The notes under the pieces are model-generated. The model did not search any database, was not told the origin of the DNA, and was given only the letters and a program-made list of their open reading frames with translations. Shown piece after piece: positions 14,444 through 21,512 of a DNA stretch of 26,757 bases (its first letter is position 1; each line of letters opens with the position of its first letter). The stretch is taken from contig JANLGA010000014.1 of assembly GCA_024653225.1 (NCBI GenBank), positions 1 through 26,757 of the forward strand, read 5' to 3'. The position numbers and the translations under genes were made by a program. This stretch comes from Bacillota bacterium (GTDB lineage: Bacteria > Bacillota > Sulfobacillia > JABLXB01).

Positions 14444-15979
14444 GTGAAGCGACACAGCCTTGCGACAGCGGTTGACCTCGGCAGCACGATCGCGAAGGCG
14501 GCCCTCGTGAGGCGGGGTCGCCGCGCGTTCAGAGTCATCCCGCGCGGATACGCGCCCGTCTACGATGAAGAACAGTCCTGCAGGACGGCGCTCGTGGAGG
14601 CCCTGGGGATGGGTGTCATGTCGGGTACTCCGACCGGTCCGCTCACGGAGAATGGCTGGACCGGGCCCGTCGCCATGACGTCCACCCTGGGCGGCCCCGT
14701 CCGCGTGCTGGCAGCCGGCTGGAGGGGTTCCGCCGTCGAATCCGCGGCCGGCACACTGTTGGCCGGCACAGGCTGTGTCGTCACGGGGTGGGCCGGTGCG
14801 GCTGACGCCGCGGAACGACCGCCCCGACCCACGCCCGGATGCGGCCGTAACGCGCCGGATCTCCTGCTGTGCTTGGGCCCGCCGGTTTCCCACAAGAGTT
14901 TCCACCCCTCGTGGTTCATCCCGTTTACAGAACGGGTGAGCGGTCGGCCCGTTCTATACGACGGCGAACCGGGCGGGTTCGGTTTCTTGAAGGCCCGCCT
15001 GGGCGAAAGAGGAGTGGCGTGGGCGCGGGACGGCCGCGCCCTTGCCGAAGCGACGGGGAAGGTGCGGGTCGCTCGGGCGGCCGGGGCATTCGAGGGGATT
15101 TTGGAACACCTCGCCGGCGTGAGCGCGGGGGCGGAACCATGGCGCCTCGTCGCGCCCGACGATGCAATCGAGAAATTCCTCGGGGTTCTCGTCAGGGACG
15201 GGTTCGACCGCGTCGCGTACCTGGATGTCGGCTCGTCCATGACCAGGCTGGTCGCGTCGGGCCGCGACGGCTCCCGGGCACGGTTCACCGCCCCGGTAGG
15301 CACGGGCCGGGGCGCCGCATCGGCGCTGGACCTGGAATCCGGCGGTGCGGCGGACCCGGAGTTGGAGGACTGGGCGGCAAACAGGGCTTCGAGGCCGTGG
15401 TCCGTTCCCGATACACCCGGCGACCTCGCGCGCGAGCGCCGGGTTGCGCTGGCATGCGCCCGGCACGCCTTCCACTCGTGTTCGATGAGGGGGATGCGCT
15501 TCCCGCCCGAGGAACGATCGCTGGTGGTCGTCGGCGGGGGCACGTTCAGGTTCACCGGTGACTGGGCCGTACAGCTGGATCTGTTCGTCGGTGCGTTGAA
15601 GCCGGTGGGGGTCTTTCGCTTCGCCGTTGACGCGGCCTGCGCCGCGATGCACGTCGGGGCCGTCGTTTCCGCGTTCGGCACCGAGCCGGGCGCCGCGCCG
15701 GGCGGCGCATTCGAGTCCCTGGCGGACGTCGGGCAGGTGGTCGCGGTGAGACCCGGGTGCGACGGGGAGGCGGCGCGCTTGGAAGTGGAGGGGCTCGGCG
15801 AGTTCGAGGTACGCGCCGGGTCGGTCGTGAGTCTACCGTTGCCGCTCGGCCGGAAGAGCCGGGCGAAAGTCGTCCCGCTGCGCGGCGCGGACGCGGGGGC
15901 GGGCCCCGGCGAGTCCGCGGATTTCGAAGTCGTCGGGGGCCTCTCGGGATTGGTGATTGACGCGAGGGTCGTGAACTGA
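14444..15979 (+). CDS. MutL/GlmL-type ASKHA ATPase-like protein
   Basis: About 511 residues from the GTG at 14444 (GGTTGGGG eight bases upstream); an ATG at 14435 is the alternative. The N-terminal AVDLGSTIAKAALV (9-22) is the phosphate-1 loop of the actin/Hsp70/sugar-kinase fold, and YLDVGSSMTRLVA (about 258-270) is a second such strand. The C-terminal LVVVGGGTFRFTGD followed by GALKPVGVFRFAVD and MHVGAVVS fits the glutamate mutase MutL (GlmL) family, whose members are thought to reactivate or assist cobalamin mutases. No glutamate mutase, ornithine or lysine aminomutase or B12 gene is in the window. It shares one base (TGATG) with the next gene, so it probably forms a unit with it. The family call is fairly sure; the partner enzyme is unknown. 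Confidence 0.78.
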   Translation: MKRHSLATAVDLGSTIAKAALVRRGRRAFRVIPRGYAPVYDEEQSCRTALVEALGMGVMSGTPTGPLTENGWTGPVAMTSTLGGPVRVLAAGWRGSAVESAAGTLLAGTGCVVTGWAGAADAAERPPRPTPGCGRNAPDLLLCLGPPVSHKSFHPSWFIPFTERVSGRPVLYDGEPGGFGFLKARLGERGVAWARDGRALAEATGKVRVARAAGAFEGILEHLAGVSAGAEPWRLVAPDDAIEKFLGVLVRDGFDRVAYLDVGSSMTRLVASGRDGSRARFTAPVGTGRGAASALDLESGGAADPELEDWAANRASRPWSVPDTPGDLARERRVALACARHAFHSCSMRGMRFPPEERSLVVVGGGTFRFTGDWAVQLDLFVGALKPVGVFRFAVDAACAAMHVGAVVSAFGTEPGAAPGGAFESLADVGQVVAVRPGCDGEAARLEVEGLGEFEVRAGSVVSLPLPLGRKSRAKVVPLRGADAGAGPGESADFEVVGGLSGLVIDARVVN

Positions 15980-17055
15980 TGTGCAACTCACCGAGGGTGT
16001 CCTGGGCGACGGTCCGCGAGCCGCGGACCCTGCCGTGCGACGGCGAAGTCATGGTCTCGCCGGGGCAGGCGGTGGAACCCGAAACCGTGATAGCCCGCGC
16101 GATGATCCCCGGGCTCGAACATGAAATCGGCGTGTCGTCCGCGCTGGGGGTCGCACCCGAGGACCTCGGCGCTTGCATGGTCAAACGCGAGGGGGACCGC
16201 GTCGAAGCAGGCGAGGCCTTGGCCGCGTCCAGGGGCTTCATGGGGCTGGTCTCGTACGTCGTCCCGTCGCCCGTATCGGGGGTGGTCGAGACGATTTCGC
16301 CGGTCACCGGGACCGTCGTCGTCCGCGGCGCGCCCCGATCCCTCGACCTCGTCGCGGGGATCGCTGGCGTCGTGGCCGAAACATTGCCCGGGCGCGGGGC
16401 TATAGTCGAGTCGGAAGGCGTACTGGTGAGGGGCGTGCACTCGGTGGGTGGGCCCGCATACGGGAAGCTCTTGGCCCCGCCCCCGGGCGAAGGATCCATT
16501 CACCCGGGGTACATCGTCGTGCAGGACCAATTGGAGGAAGGAACAACCGGGCGCGGCCGGACGGTGGACGTCGGGGCCGCCGCCCCCACCTGCGTAGTCG
16601 CCGGCTCGGCTTCGTACCGAAGCCTCCTGCGCCTGGGCGCCCGGTGCGCCGTCCTGATAACGGGCGGGTTCGGACGGTGGGGCGCGGGGGACCGGATCGT
16701 GAGAATGCTGGCAGGGCTCGGGGGGCGATGGGCGGCGGTGAACGGGGCCTCGTTTCCGTGCAGCTTGTTCGTGCCCGCCGTCGCGGGGTCGCCCCTTCCG
16801 CCGATCGAGAAATGCCTGCGCGCCTTCCGCCCGCGGGGAGCCGGCGAACCACCGCGCGAGGGCGACCGCGTGGTGATAACCGCGGGCCCGGCGGCCGGCC
16901 ACGCCGCCGAAGTGTTGGATGTGCTTCCCGGGTTCACGATGATGCCCAGCGGAACGTTCGCGCGCGCAGCCGAGGTGAGGCTCGGTGACGGGAGCACGGC
17001 GGTGGTTCCACTGCAGAACCTCGAGTTCGCGGCCCCCCTTGCCGAGGTGGACTGA
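15979..17055 (+). CDS. Conserved hypothetical: barrel-sandwich-like N-terminus and KOW-like C-terminus
   Basis: 358 residues; the ATG overlaps the stop of the MutL-like gene. The N-terminal part has features of lipoyl/biotinyl-type barrel sandwiches: VMVSPGQAVEPETVIA (about 24-39), KREGDRVEAGEALA (69-82), and SPVSGVVETISPVTGTVVV (97-115). A third turn follows (GIAGVVAETLPGRGAIVE, 127-144), then a Gly-rich GVHSVGGPAYGKL. There is no lipoyl or biotin lysine motif (such as AMKM), so it is probably not an attachment domain. The centre (about 200-285) contains CAVLITGGFG and resembles nothing I can name. Residues about 292-350 (REGDRVVITAGPAAG ... AVVPLQNLE) look like a KOW/SH3-type beta barrel. 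I recall similar proteins beside MutL-like genes in other anaerobes, but could not check this. Function unknown. Confidence 0.8.
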   Translation: MCNSPRVSWATVREPRTLPCDGEVMVSPGQAVEPETVIARAMIPGLEHEIGVSSALGVAPEDLGACMVKREGDRVEAGEALAASRGFMGLVSYVVPSPVSGVVETISPVTGTVVVRGAPRSLDLVAGIAGVVAETLPGRGAIVESEGVLVRGVHSVGGPAYGKLLAPPPGEGSIHPGYIVVQDQLEEGTTGRGRTVDVGAAAPTCVVAGSASYRSLLRLGARCAVLITGGFGRWGAGDRIVRMLAGLGGRWAAVNGASFPCSLFVPAVAGSPLPPIEKCLRAFRPRGAGEPPREGDRVVITAGPAAGHAAEVLDVLPGFTMMPSGTFARAAEVRLGDGSTAVVPLQNLEFAAPLAEVD

Positions 17056-17057
17056 CA

Positions 17058-17082
17058 TCCTCCCCGTTTCCCGCCGGGAGGA
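17058..17082. other. Intergenic hairpin between the KOW-like gene and the UDG gene
   Basis: TCCTCCC (17058-17064) pairs perfectly with GGGAGGA (17076-17082) around an 11-base loop. It lies two bases after the stop of the upstream gene and is followed by AAAAA, not T's. It is therefore not a standard terminator for either strand. Its 3' arm is itself a GGGAGGA ribosome-site-like sequence, but it lies too far from the GTG at 17142 to serve it. Confidence 0.5.
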
Positions 17083-17141
17083 AAAACGTCGGCTCGCCTT
17101 GAAGTGCCTTGCCGAATGATCGTCAGGCGGAGGTACGCGCG

Positions 17142-17822
17142 GTGGCTGACAGGTTCACTCAGGGCACGCTGTTCGACGCGTTCCAGGATGCGGGTCGCCC
17201 CACGCCGACCCGCGGACCGTGGGCTGTCTCGGGCGAGGAGGTGCCGGAGTACGCCGCGGTTACGGAACTCGACGACCTCGAGAGACTGGTGCTCGCTTGT
17301 CGCAGGTGCGACCTCAGGCAAGGCTGCAAGCAGGTGGTTTTCGGCGAAGGTAACCCGCGAGCATCGCTCATGCTCGTCGGCGAGGGTCCGGGAGCGGTGG
17401 AGGACGAGCTCGGCAGGCCGTTCGTGGGTCCGGCCGGGAAGCTCCTGGACAGGATCCTGGAAGCGGCGGGGTTTTCCAGGGGGGAAGTGTACATCGCCAA
17501 CGTCGTGAAGTGCAGGCCCCCGGGCAACAGGCTCCCGACCGCCGAAGAGGCGGCGCGGTGTTTTCCCAACCTGCGGGCGCAGATAAGGATCATTTCTCCG
17601 AGGATTATCGTGTGCCTAGGCGCTCTCGCCACCCAGACGCTCGTGGACGGCAAGGCCAAGATCACCACTGCGCGAGGCGTGTGGTACGACCGGAACGGCG
17701 TGAAAATCATCCCGACGTTCCATCCGGCCGCCCTGCTCAGAGACGAATCGAAGAAGCGACCCGTCTGGGAAGACTTCAAGAAGATCCGCGCGGTGTACGA
17801 CAGCCTGCCGGGAGGGGCGTAG
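17142..17822 (+). CDS. Family 4 uracil-DNA glycosylase (iron-sulfur type)
   Basis: 226 residues from the GTG at 17142 (GGAGGT seven bases upstream; an earlier TTG at 17109 is less likely). It removes uracil from DNA in base-excision repair. Four cysteines with family spacing, Cys53, Cys56, Cys124 and Cys140, would hold the 4Fe-4S cluster. Motif A is GEGPGAVEDELGRPFVGPAG (80-99), and motif B has HPAALL (194-199). NVVKCRPPGNRLPT (120-133) is another signature. The first 45 residues form a variable N-terminal extension. The stop shares a base with the tsaE start (TAGTG). Its placement in front of t6A genes is probably simple operon packing. Confidence 0.95.
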   Translation: MADRFTQGTLFDAFQDAGRPTPTRGPWAVSGEEVPEYAAVTELDDLERLVLACRRCDLRQGCKQVVFGEGNPRASLMLVGEGPGAVEDELGRPFVGPAGKLLDRILEAAGFSRGEVYIANVVKCRPPGNRLPTAEEAARCFPNLRAQIRIISPRIIVCLGALATQTLVDGKAKITTARGVWYDRNGVKIIPTFHPAALLRDESKKRPVWEDFKKIRAVYDSLPGGA

Positions 17823-18370
17823 TGGGCGGGCATATTATCCACATGAAGTGCGACATCGGTGTCGGGAATACCCGGGTCTCGCAACCTCGAGCGACAAGAC
17901 TCTTCAAGACGAGGTCCCCGGAAGAGACCTACCTTCTCGGCCTCAACCTCGGCCGGCTGCTCTCCCGTCCCGCGGTGATCGGCCTGTCGGGCCCTCTCGG
18001 TGCGGGCAAGACACTGTTCGCCCGGGGCATCGCCCGGGGGCTGGGGGTGGAAGATTACGTCAAGAGCCCGTCATTCACGTTCGTCCACGAGCACAGGGGC
18101 AGGCTCCCCATGTATCTGGTTGACGTGTACAGGCTCAACGACCCCTCCGAAGCCGAGGACATCGGCCTGTGCGAGATACTCGAAGAGGAAGCCGTCGTCG
18201 TGATCGAATGGGCCGACAAGGTGAGCGCGCTCATGCCGCAAGAGCGCATTGACGTGGCCATGAAGTGGGATGCCGGCGACGAGAGTTCGAGGGACATCGT
18301 CCTCACCGGACACGGATACGCATTCGCGGGGATCGTGGAGCGGGTGGGGCGAGGGGATGAGCCGTCGTGA
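17822..18370 (+). CDS. tsaE: tRNA t6A biosynthesis ATPase TsaE
   Basis: 182 residues from the GTG at 17822, which has GGAGGGG close upstream; an ATG at 17843 is a possible shorter start. TsaE is the ATPase that works with TsaB and TsaD to transfer threonylcarbamoyl to A37 of ANN-decoding tRNAs. Walker A is GPLGAGKT (57-64). The family signature continues with VKSPSFTFVHEH (80-91), LVDVYRL (99-105) and VVVIEWADKV (125-134). The protein carries about 20 extra residues before the core. A perfect DnaA-box sequence lies in its first codons (17835-17843). It overlaps tsaB by four bases (GTGA). Confidence 0.95.
   Translation: MGGHIIHMKCDIGVGNTRVSQPRATRLFKTRSPEETYLLGLNLGRLLSRPAVIGLSGPLGAGKTLFARGIARGLGVEDYVKSPSFTFVHEHRGRLPMYLVDVYRLNDPSEAEDIGLCEILEEEAVVVIEWADKVSALMPQERIDVAMKWDAGDESSRDIVLTGHGYAFAGIVERVGRGDEPS
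17835..17843 (-). promoter_or_regulatory. Exact DnaA-box match at the start of tsaE
   Basis: TTATCCACA on the plus strand matches the consensus DnaA box exactly. It lies between the two possible start codons of tsaE (17822 and 17843). In this GC-rich DNA an exact match is unexpected by chance, but DnaA binding is not shown. A second exact box lies after tsaD at 22565-22573. Confidence 0.35.
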
Positions 18371-19059
18371 TACTTGGGATCGAGACGGCGACCCTGGCTT
18401 GCAGTGTCGCATTGTACGACGGCGGCCTCATCACCGAACGCTCGCTGTTCCTCAGCCGGGCCCACTCGTCCAGGCTCCTTAAGCTCGTGCACGATGCGAT
18501 GTGCGACGTGGGTGCCGGCCGGCGCGACATATCGGCGGTCGCGGTATCGGCCGGTCCGGGGTCGTTCACCGGCCTGAGGATCGGGATGGCGACGGCCAAG
18601 GGCCTCGCATTCGGTTGGGGCTGCGCCTTGGTCCCGGTTCCGACCCTGGACGCACTGGCATTGACCGCGGTCCCCTGGGAGGGGCCGATATGTACGGCGC
18701 TCACGGCTAAAACGGGGCTGGTGTACGCGGCGCTCTACGACGGGATGACCGGGAGGTGCACCAGCGCGCCGTGCTGCCTCGAGGAGCAGTCACTCGCGTC
18801 GTTGGCGGCGAATACTAAGGGTAATGTACTGCTCCTGGGGGACCTGGGACGGCCGGCCCTCGACCGGGTGGCGGCCGTCCTCGAGAGGGTCGTGGTCCCC
18901 CCCGACGGCAGGAGGCTGCCGCGGGCTTTCACCGTGTGCGCCCTGGCCGATGAAATGATTCGCAGTCGCGGCGGGGTGTCGCCCATCGAAGCGCGTCCCG
19001 TTTATCTCCGCGCATCGGAGGCTGAGGTTTCGTGGAAAGGGAGAGGGAAGACTCGCTGA
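18367..19059 (+). CDS. tsaB: tRNA t6A biosynthesis protein TsaB
   Basis: 230 residues. TsaB is an inactive TsaD relative that dimerises with TsaD and is needed for t6A formation. The start MILGIETAT is typical of the family. Key segments are FLSRAHSSRLL (about 28-38), VAVSAGPGSFTGLRIG (about 58-73) with the conserved GPGSFTGLR, and AKGLAFGW (about 77-84). The C-terminal half is more variable, as expected for TsaB. The GTG start overlaps the tsaE stop by four bases, and the 3' end overlaps rimI by 28 bases, so translation of these three is probably linked. Confidence 0.95.
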   Translation: MILGIETATLACSVALYDGGLITERSLFLSRAHSSRLLKLVHDAMCDVGAGRRDISAVAVSAGPGSFTGLRIGMATAKGLAFGWGCALVPVPTLDALALTAVPWEGPICTALTAKTGLVYAALYDGMTGRCTSAPCCLEEQSLASLAANTKGNVLLLGDLGRPALDRVAAVLERVVVPPDGRRLPRAFTVCALADEMIRSRGGVSPIEARPVYLRASEAEVSWKGRGKTR

Positions 19060-19559
19060 CGGGCCCGCTGACGATCACCGAGATGACGCTGGCCGATCTG
19101 GACGAGGTGCATCAGGTCGAGCAGCAATCGTTCCCCACGCCGTGGTCCCGGAAGGCGTTCTGGTGCGAGCTCACCCAGAACATATACGCCCACTACGTCG
19201 TCGCGAGGATTGACAACGTCCTCGTGGGGTACGCCGGGATGTGGGTGATCCTGGACGAAGCCCATGTCACGAATATCGCGGTCCACCCGGCTTACCGGAG
19301 GCGGGGAATAGGCAGACGAATACTCACCGAGCTTATGGAGCGCGCGAAGTCCCGCGGGGCCACCAGGATGACCCTCGAGGTGCGGAAGTCCAACGAGGGT
19401 GCGCAGCGATTGTACAGGGAGATGGGCTTCGTCGCCAGGGGTATTCGGAAGGGGTACTACGCGGACCTGAACGAGGACGCCATCATCATGTGGAAAGACG
19501 ACCTCTGCAAGCCGAAGCCGCGGTGGCAACGGATGCCATGGTTCGGCGCAGGCCGCTGA
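19032..19559 (+). CDS. rimI: Ribosomal protein S18-alanine N-acetyltransferase RimI-like (GNAT)
   Basis: 175 residues. A GNAT-fold acetyltransferase using acetyl-CoA. The acetyl-CoA loop is RRRGIGRRILTEL (about 94-106), preceded by THVTNIAV-type beta strand 4 (AHVTNIAVHPAYR, about 77-89). N..A..LYREMGF (about 120-132) is the late family motif. EQQSFPTPWSRKAF (about 30-43) is a strong RimI signature. The GTG start lies inside the end of tsaB. In Bacillota rimI sits with tsaB, tsaE and tsaD. The last 20 residues (KPKPRWQRMPWFGAGR) extend beyond the normal fold and overlap the next gene. Confidence 0.93.
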   Translation: MEREREDSLTGPLTITEMTLADLDEVHQVEQQSFPTPWSRKAFWCELTQNIYAHYVVARIDNVLVGYAGMWVILDEAHVTNIAVHPAYRRRGIGRRILTELMERAKSRGATRMTLEVRKSNEGAQRLYREMGFVARGIRKGYYADLNEDAIIMWKDDLCKPKPRWQRMPWFGAGR

Positions 19560-20083
19560 CGTCCGGCGGGCCCCCGTTGCTTTGCAGCGCCTGCTTGCTG
19601 GGGGTGAGATGCCGGTACGACGGCAGGGCTAAGACGCACCCGGTGGCGACCCCCGAGCTCGAGAGGCTCCTCCGGTTGGGCTTGGTCGTGCCGGTCTGTC
19701 CGGAGCAGCTTGGCGGGCTGCCCACCCCGAGACCACCCGCGAGGATCGTGGGCGGCGACGGGCAAGACGTGGTTCTCGGCAGGGCGAGAGTCGTCAGCGA
19801 GGACGGCAGGGACGTGACATCCCAGTTCGTCAGGGGCGCGGAAGAGGCGCTCGCCGTGGCCCGCGCGGCCGGTTGCCGCGAGGCGGTGCTGAAATCGGAC
19901 AGCCCCTCGTGCGGTGCGGGCCGAGACCGGCCGGAAGCCCCGGGTGAAGGCGCGATCCTGGGCGTGACGGCCGCTGTATTGCGGGAACACGGCATCCGGG
20001 TCCTCGACGAACACGCGATCGGAGATTCCCTCTGCGGCGGCTGGCGGAAGCGGGGCGGGGGCCCCGCAGGGGACCCCCGGTGA
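19538..20083 (+). CDS. DUF523 family protein
   Basis: 181 residues from the ATG at 19538. A TTG at 19577 would give MLCSACLLG, which matches the family N-terminus exactly, so the true start may be there; neither has a strong ribosome site. DUF523 hallmarks: CSACLLGVRCRYDGRAK near the N-terminus, PVCPEQLGGLPTPRPPARI in the middle, and LKSDSPSCGAG later. These conserved cysteines suggest a metal or iron-sulfur site or a thiol-based reaction; no function is firmly established to my knowledge. It overlaps rimI by 22 bases if 19538 is right. It is the last gene of the plus-strand run before a convergent secreted-protein gene. Confidence 0.88.
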   Translation: MVRRRPLTSGGPPLLCSACLLGVRCRYDGRAKTHPVATPELERLLRLGLVVPVCPEQLGGLPTPRPPARIVGGDGQDVVLGRARVVSEDGRDVTSQFVRGAEEALAVARAAGCREAVLKSDSPSCGAGRDRPEAPGEGAILGVTAAVLREHGIRVLDEHAIGDSLCGGWRKRGGGPAGDPR

Positions 20084-20120
20084 ACGACCGCTCCGGAACC
20101 GACCGTATTGCCGCGGCGCG

Positions 20121-21254
20121 CTAACGTACCGTGAATTCGAGGCTGCCTATCATCCTCGCGCCGCCGCCATCCTCCCTTACGTAGGCCTCGACGTAGTACG
20201 AGCCCTTCTTAAGGCCGTGCAGGTACACGAAGTGCGTCTGGACCGCCCCCGCCGCGACCTGCTGGACGTAGTCGTTCACGCTCATCGCCGGCACCTTCTT
20301 GCGCGTGACGGAGCCGTCATTTCCCCAGATAACGAACTCGTAGGAGTGTGGGTAAGGGAACACCACGTCCCGCCCCGTATTGTTCCTGACGGTGAGGACG
20401 AGCCTGGGCGGGCTCTGACTGCCGGACCAGCCCGTGCGGAAGCTCAAAGAGTAGTCGAGCGGGTCGTTCCAGGAGACCGCCTGTCCCGAGCCGACCGCGA
20501 TGCGCATCTCCGCGACGGGACCCTCGTAGGAGACGGCGGTGAAGTACGCCTCCACGTCGTAGTAACCCCGCGGGAGCCGCGGGAGGCGGGTCCAGTATGT
20601 TTTCGACTGTCCGGCTCCTATGGTCACCCTCTGGACGGCCTGGGTGTACGACTGTCCATCCGACGAGCTCCACACCTCGGCCCCGTTCCTCCTGAGGACG
20701 ATCTCGTGCGTCTTGCCGCTGCCGAACGTGAGGGTCTTCGGCGCCGACGTCACATTCCTGACTACCAGGCCGATCCTTCCCGGGTTTCCACGCTCGTAGA
20801 CCAGGCGGAATCTGAGCCCCCCTATCTTGCGGCTCCAGGACCCATACTGCCTTCCCGTGTACGGGCCGTCCGGCGGCGAACCGGCGAAGAACATCTGGAA
20901 CAGATCCTCCGCGAAGTAGGCTACGCCCTGCACGATCACGGGCGCCCTGCTCATGCGGACTGTCTCGCCGTTGACGACCGCGTACATGTCGTAGAGCGGC
21001 GCCCAGATCCGCCTCCCGTGCAGCTCCGCGTAGAAGGAGCGGTCCCCGCTGTTGTAGTAGACGGTTGCGCCCGCGTCTTCCATTGTCCGGCGGAACGGGA
21101 GCATCGTCATCCCGTCCCGGCTCACCGCGGTCGTCTTCATCGAGGCGGGCTCCGCCGCCAGGGCCGGGAAGGGCGCCACCGACACTGCCGCCACCGCCAA
21201 CGCGACGGCCAGCCCGACGGCGTGCAAGGCGGCCGGCGACTTGCGATTATACAT
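20121..21254 (-). CDS. Secreted stalk-domain protein with two BsuPI-like domains
   Basis: 377 residues on the minus strand; ATG at 21254 with GGGAGGAGG (21263-21271) upstream. A signal peptide ends near residue 34 (ALAAEP). Residues about 40-125 resemble the copper-amine-oxidase N-terminal 'stalk' repeat of Bacillota surface proteins (MLPFRRTMEDAGATVYY... APVIVQGVAYFAEDLF). Two beta-sandwich repeats follow, at about 145-260 and 270-377, like BsuPI (intracellular proteinase inhibitor) domains: LRFRLVYERG...LVVRNVTSAPKTLTFGSGKTHEIVLRR aligns with LDYSLSFRTG...LTVRNNTGRDVVFPYPHSYEFVI, and both end GYYDVEAY / GSYYVEAY. It is probably a cell-surface or extracellular protein. It lies in reverse orientation between rimI-DUF523 and tsaD. 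Protease inhibition is possible but unproven. Confidence 0.85.
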   Translation of the reverse strand: MYNRKSPAALHAVGLAVALAVAAVSVAPFPALAAEPASMKTTAVSRDGMTMLPFRRTMEDAGATVYYNSGDRSFYAELHGRRIWAPLYDMYAVVNGETVRMSRAPVIVQGVAYFAEDLFQMFFAGSPPDGPYTGRQYGSWSRKIGGLRFRLVYERGNPGRIGLVVRNVTSAPKTLTFGSGKTHEIVLRRNGAEVWSSSDGQSYTQAVQRVTIGAGQSKTYWTRLPRLPRGYYDVEAYFTAVSYEGPVAEMRIAVGSGQAVSWNDPLDYSLSFRTGWSGSQSPPRLVLTVRNNTGRDVVFPYPHSYEFVIWGNDGSVTRKKVPAMSVNDYVQQVAAGAVQTHFVYLHGLKKGSYYVEAYVREDGGGARMIGSLEFTVR

Positions 21255-21375
21255 AACACATCCTCCTCCCGGGGATTCCCGCCGCCGTCTCCCCTGAATC
21301 CCAGGTGCAGCGTCAATTCAAGAAGTGAGGCGGCGGATGAATGTTGACATAAATAGTATCGCACAGTTGGACGGA

Positions 21376-21397
21376 GGGGAACAGGCCGATGTTCCCC
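21376..21397. other. Hairpin in the 258-base divergent region before tsaD
   Basis: GGGGAACA (21376-21383) pairs perfectly with TGTTCCCC (21390-21397) around a six-base loop. It lies between the minus-strand secreted-protein gene and tsaD, so it could be a shared operator or a leader hairpin. No T-run follows. Apart from this and the tandem repeat at 21464-21489, I see no convincing promoter in the region. Confidence 0.6.
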
Positions 21398-21463
21398 GGC
21401 GCGGGCAAGCATTTTCTGGCAATCCCGGCGAAGGGAATACGCGGCCGATCATAGAACAGAAGA

Positions 21464-21489
21464 TACGTTGCAGGGGTACGTTGCAGGGG
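21464..21489. repeat. Perfect 13-bp tandem duplication before tsaD
   Basis: TACGTTGCAGGGG occurs twice head to tail, ending 23 bases before the chosen tsaD start. Like the repeat at the end of nnr, the unit ends in TTGCAGG. Confidence 0.85.
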
Positions 21490-21512
21490 GCGGGAGAATC
21501 GGGATCCGAACA

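Noticed and set aside
17058..17082. Intrinsic terminator after the KOW-like gene
   Set aside because: The hairpin is followed by A's on the plus strand, and on the minus strand the T's precede the stem, so neither orientation fits.
21344..21349. Perfect TTGACA as a sigma-A -35 box for tsaD
   Set aside because: No acceptable -10 sequence occurs 16-18 bases downstream.
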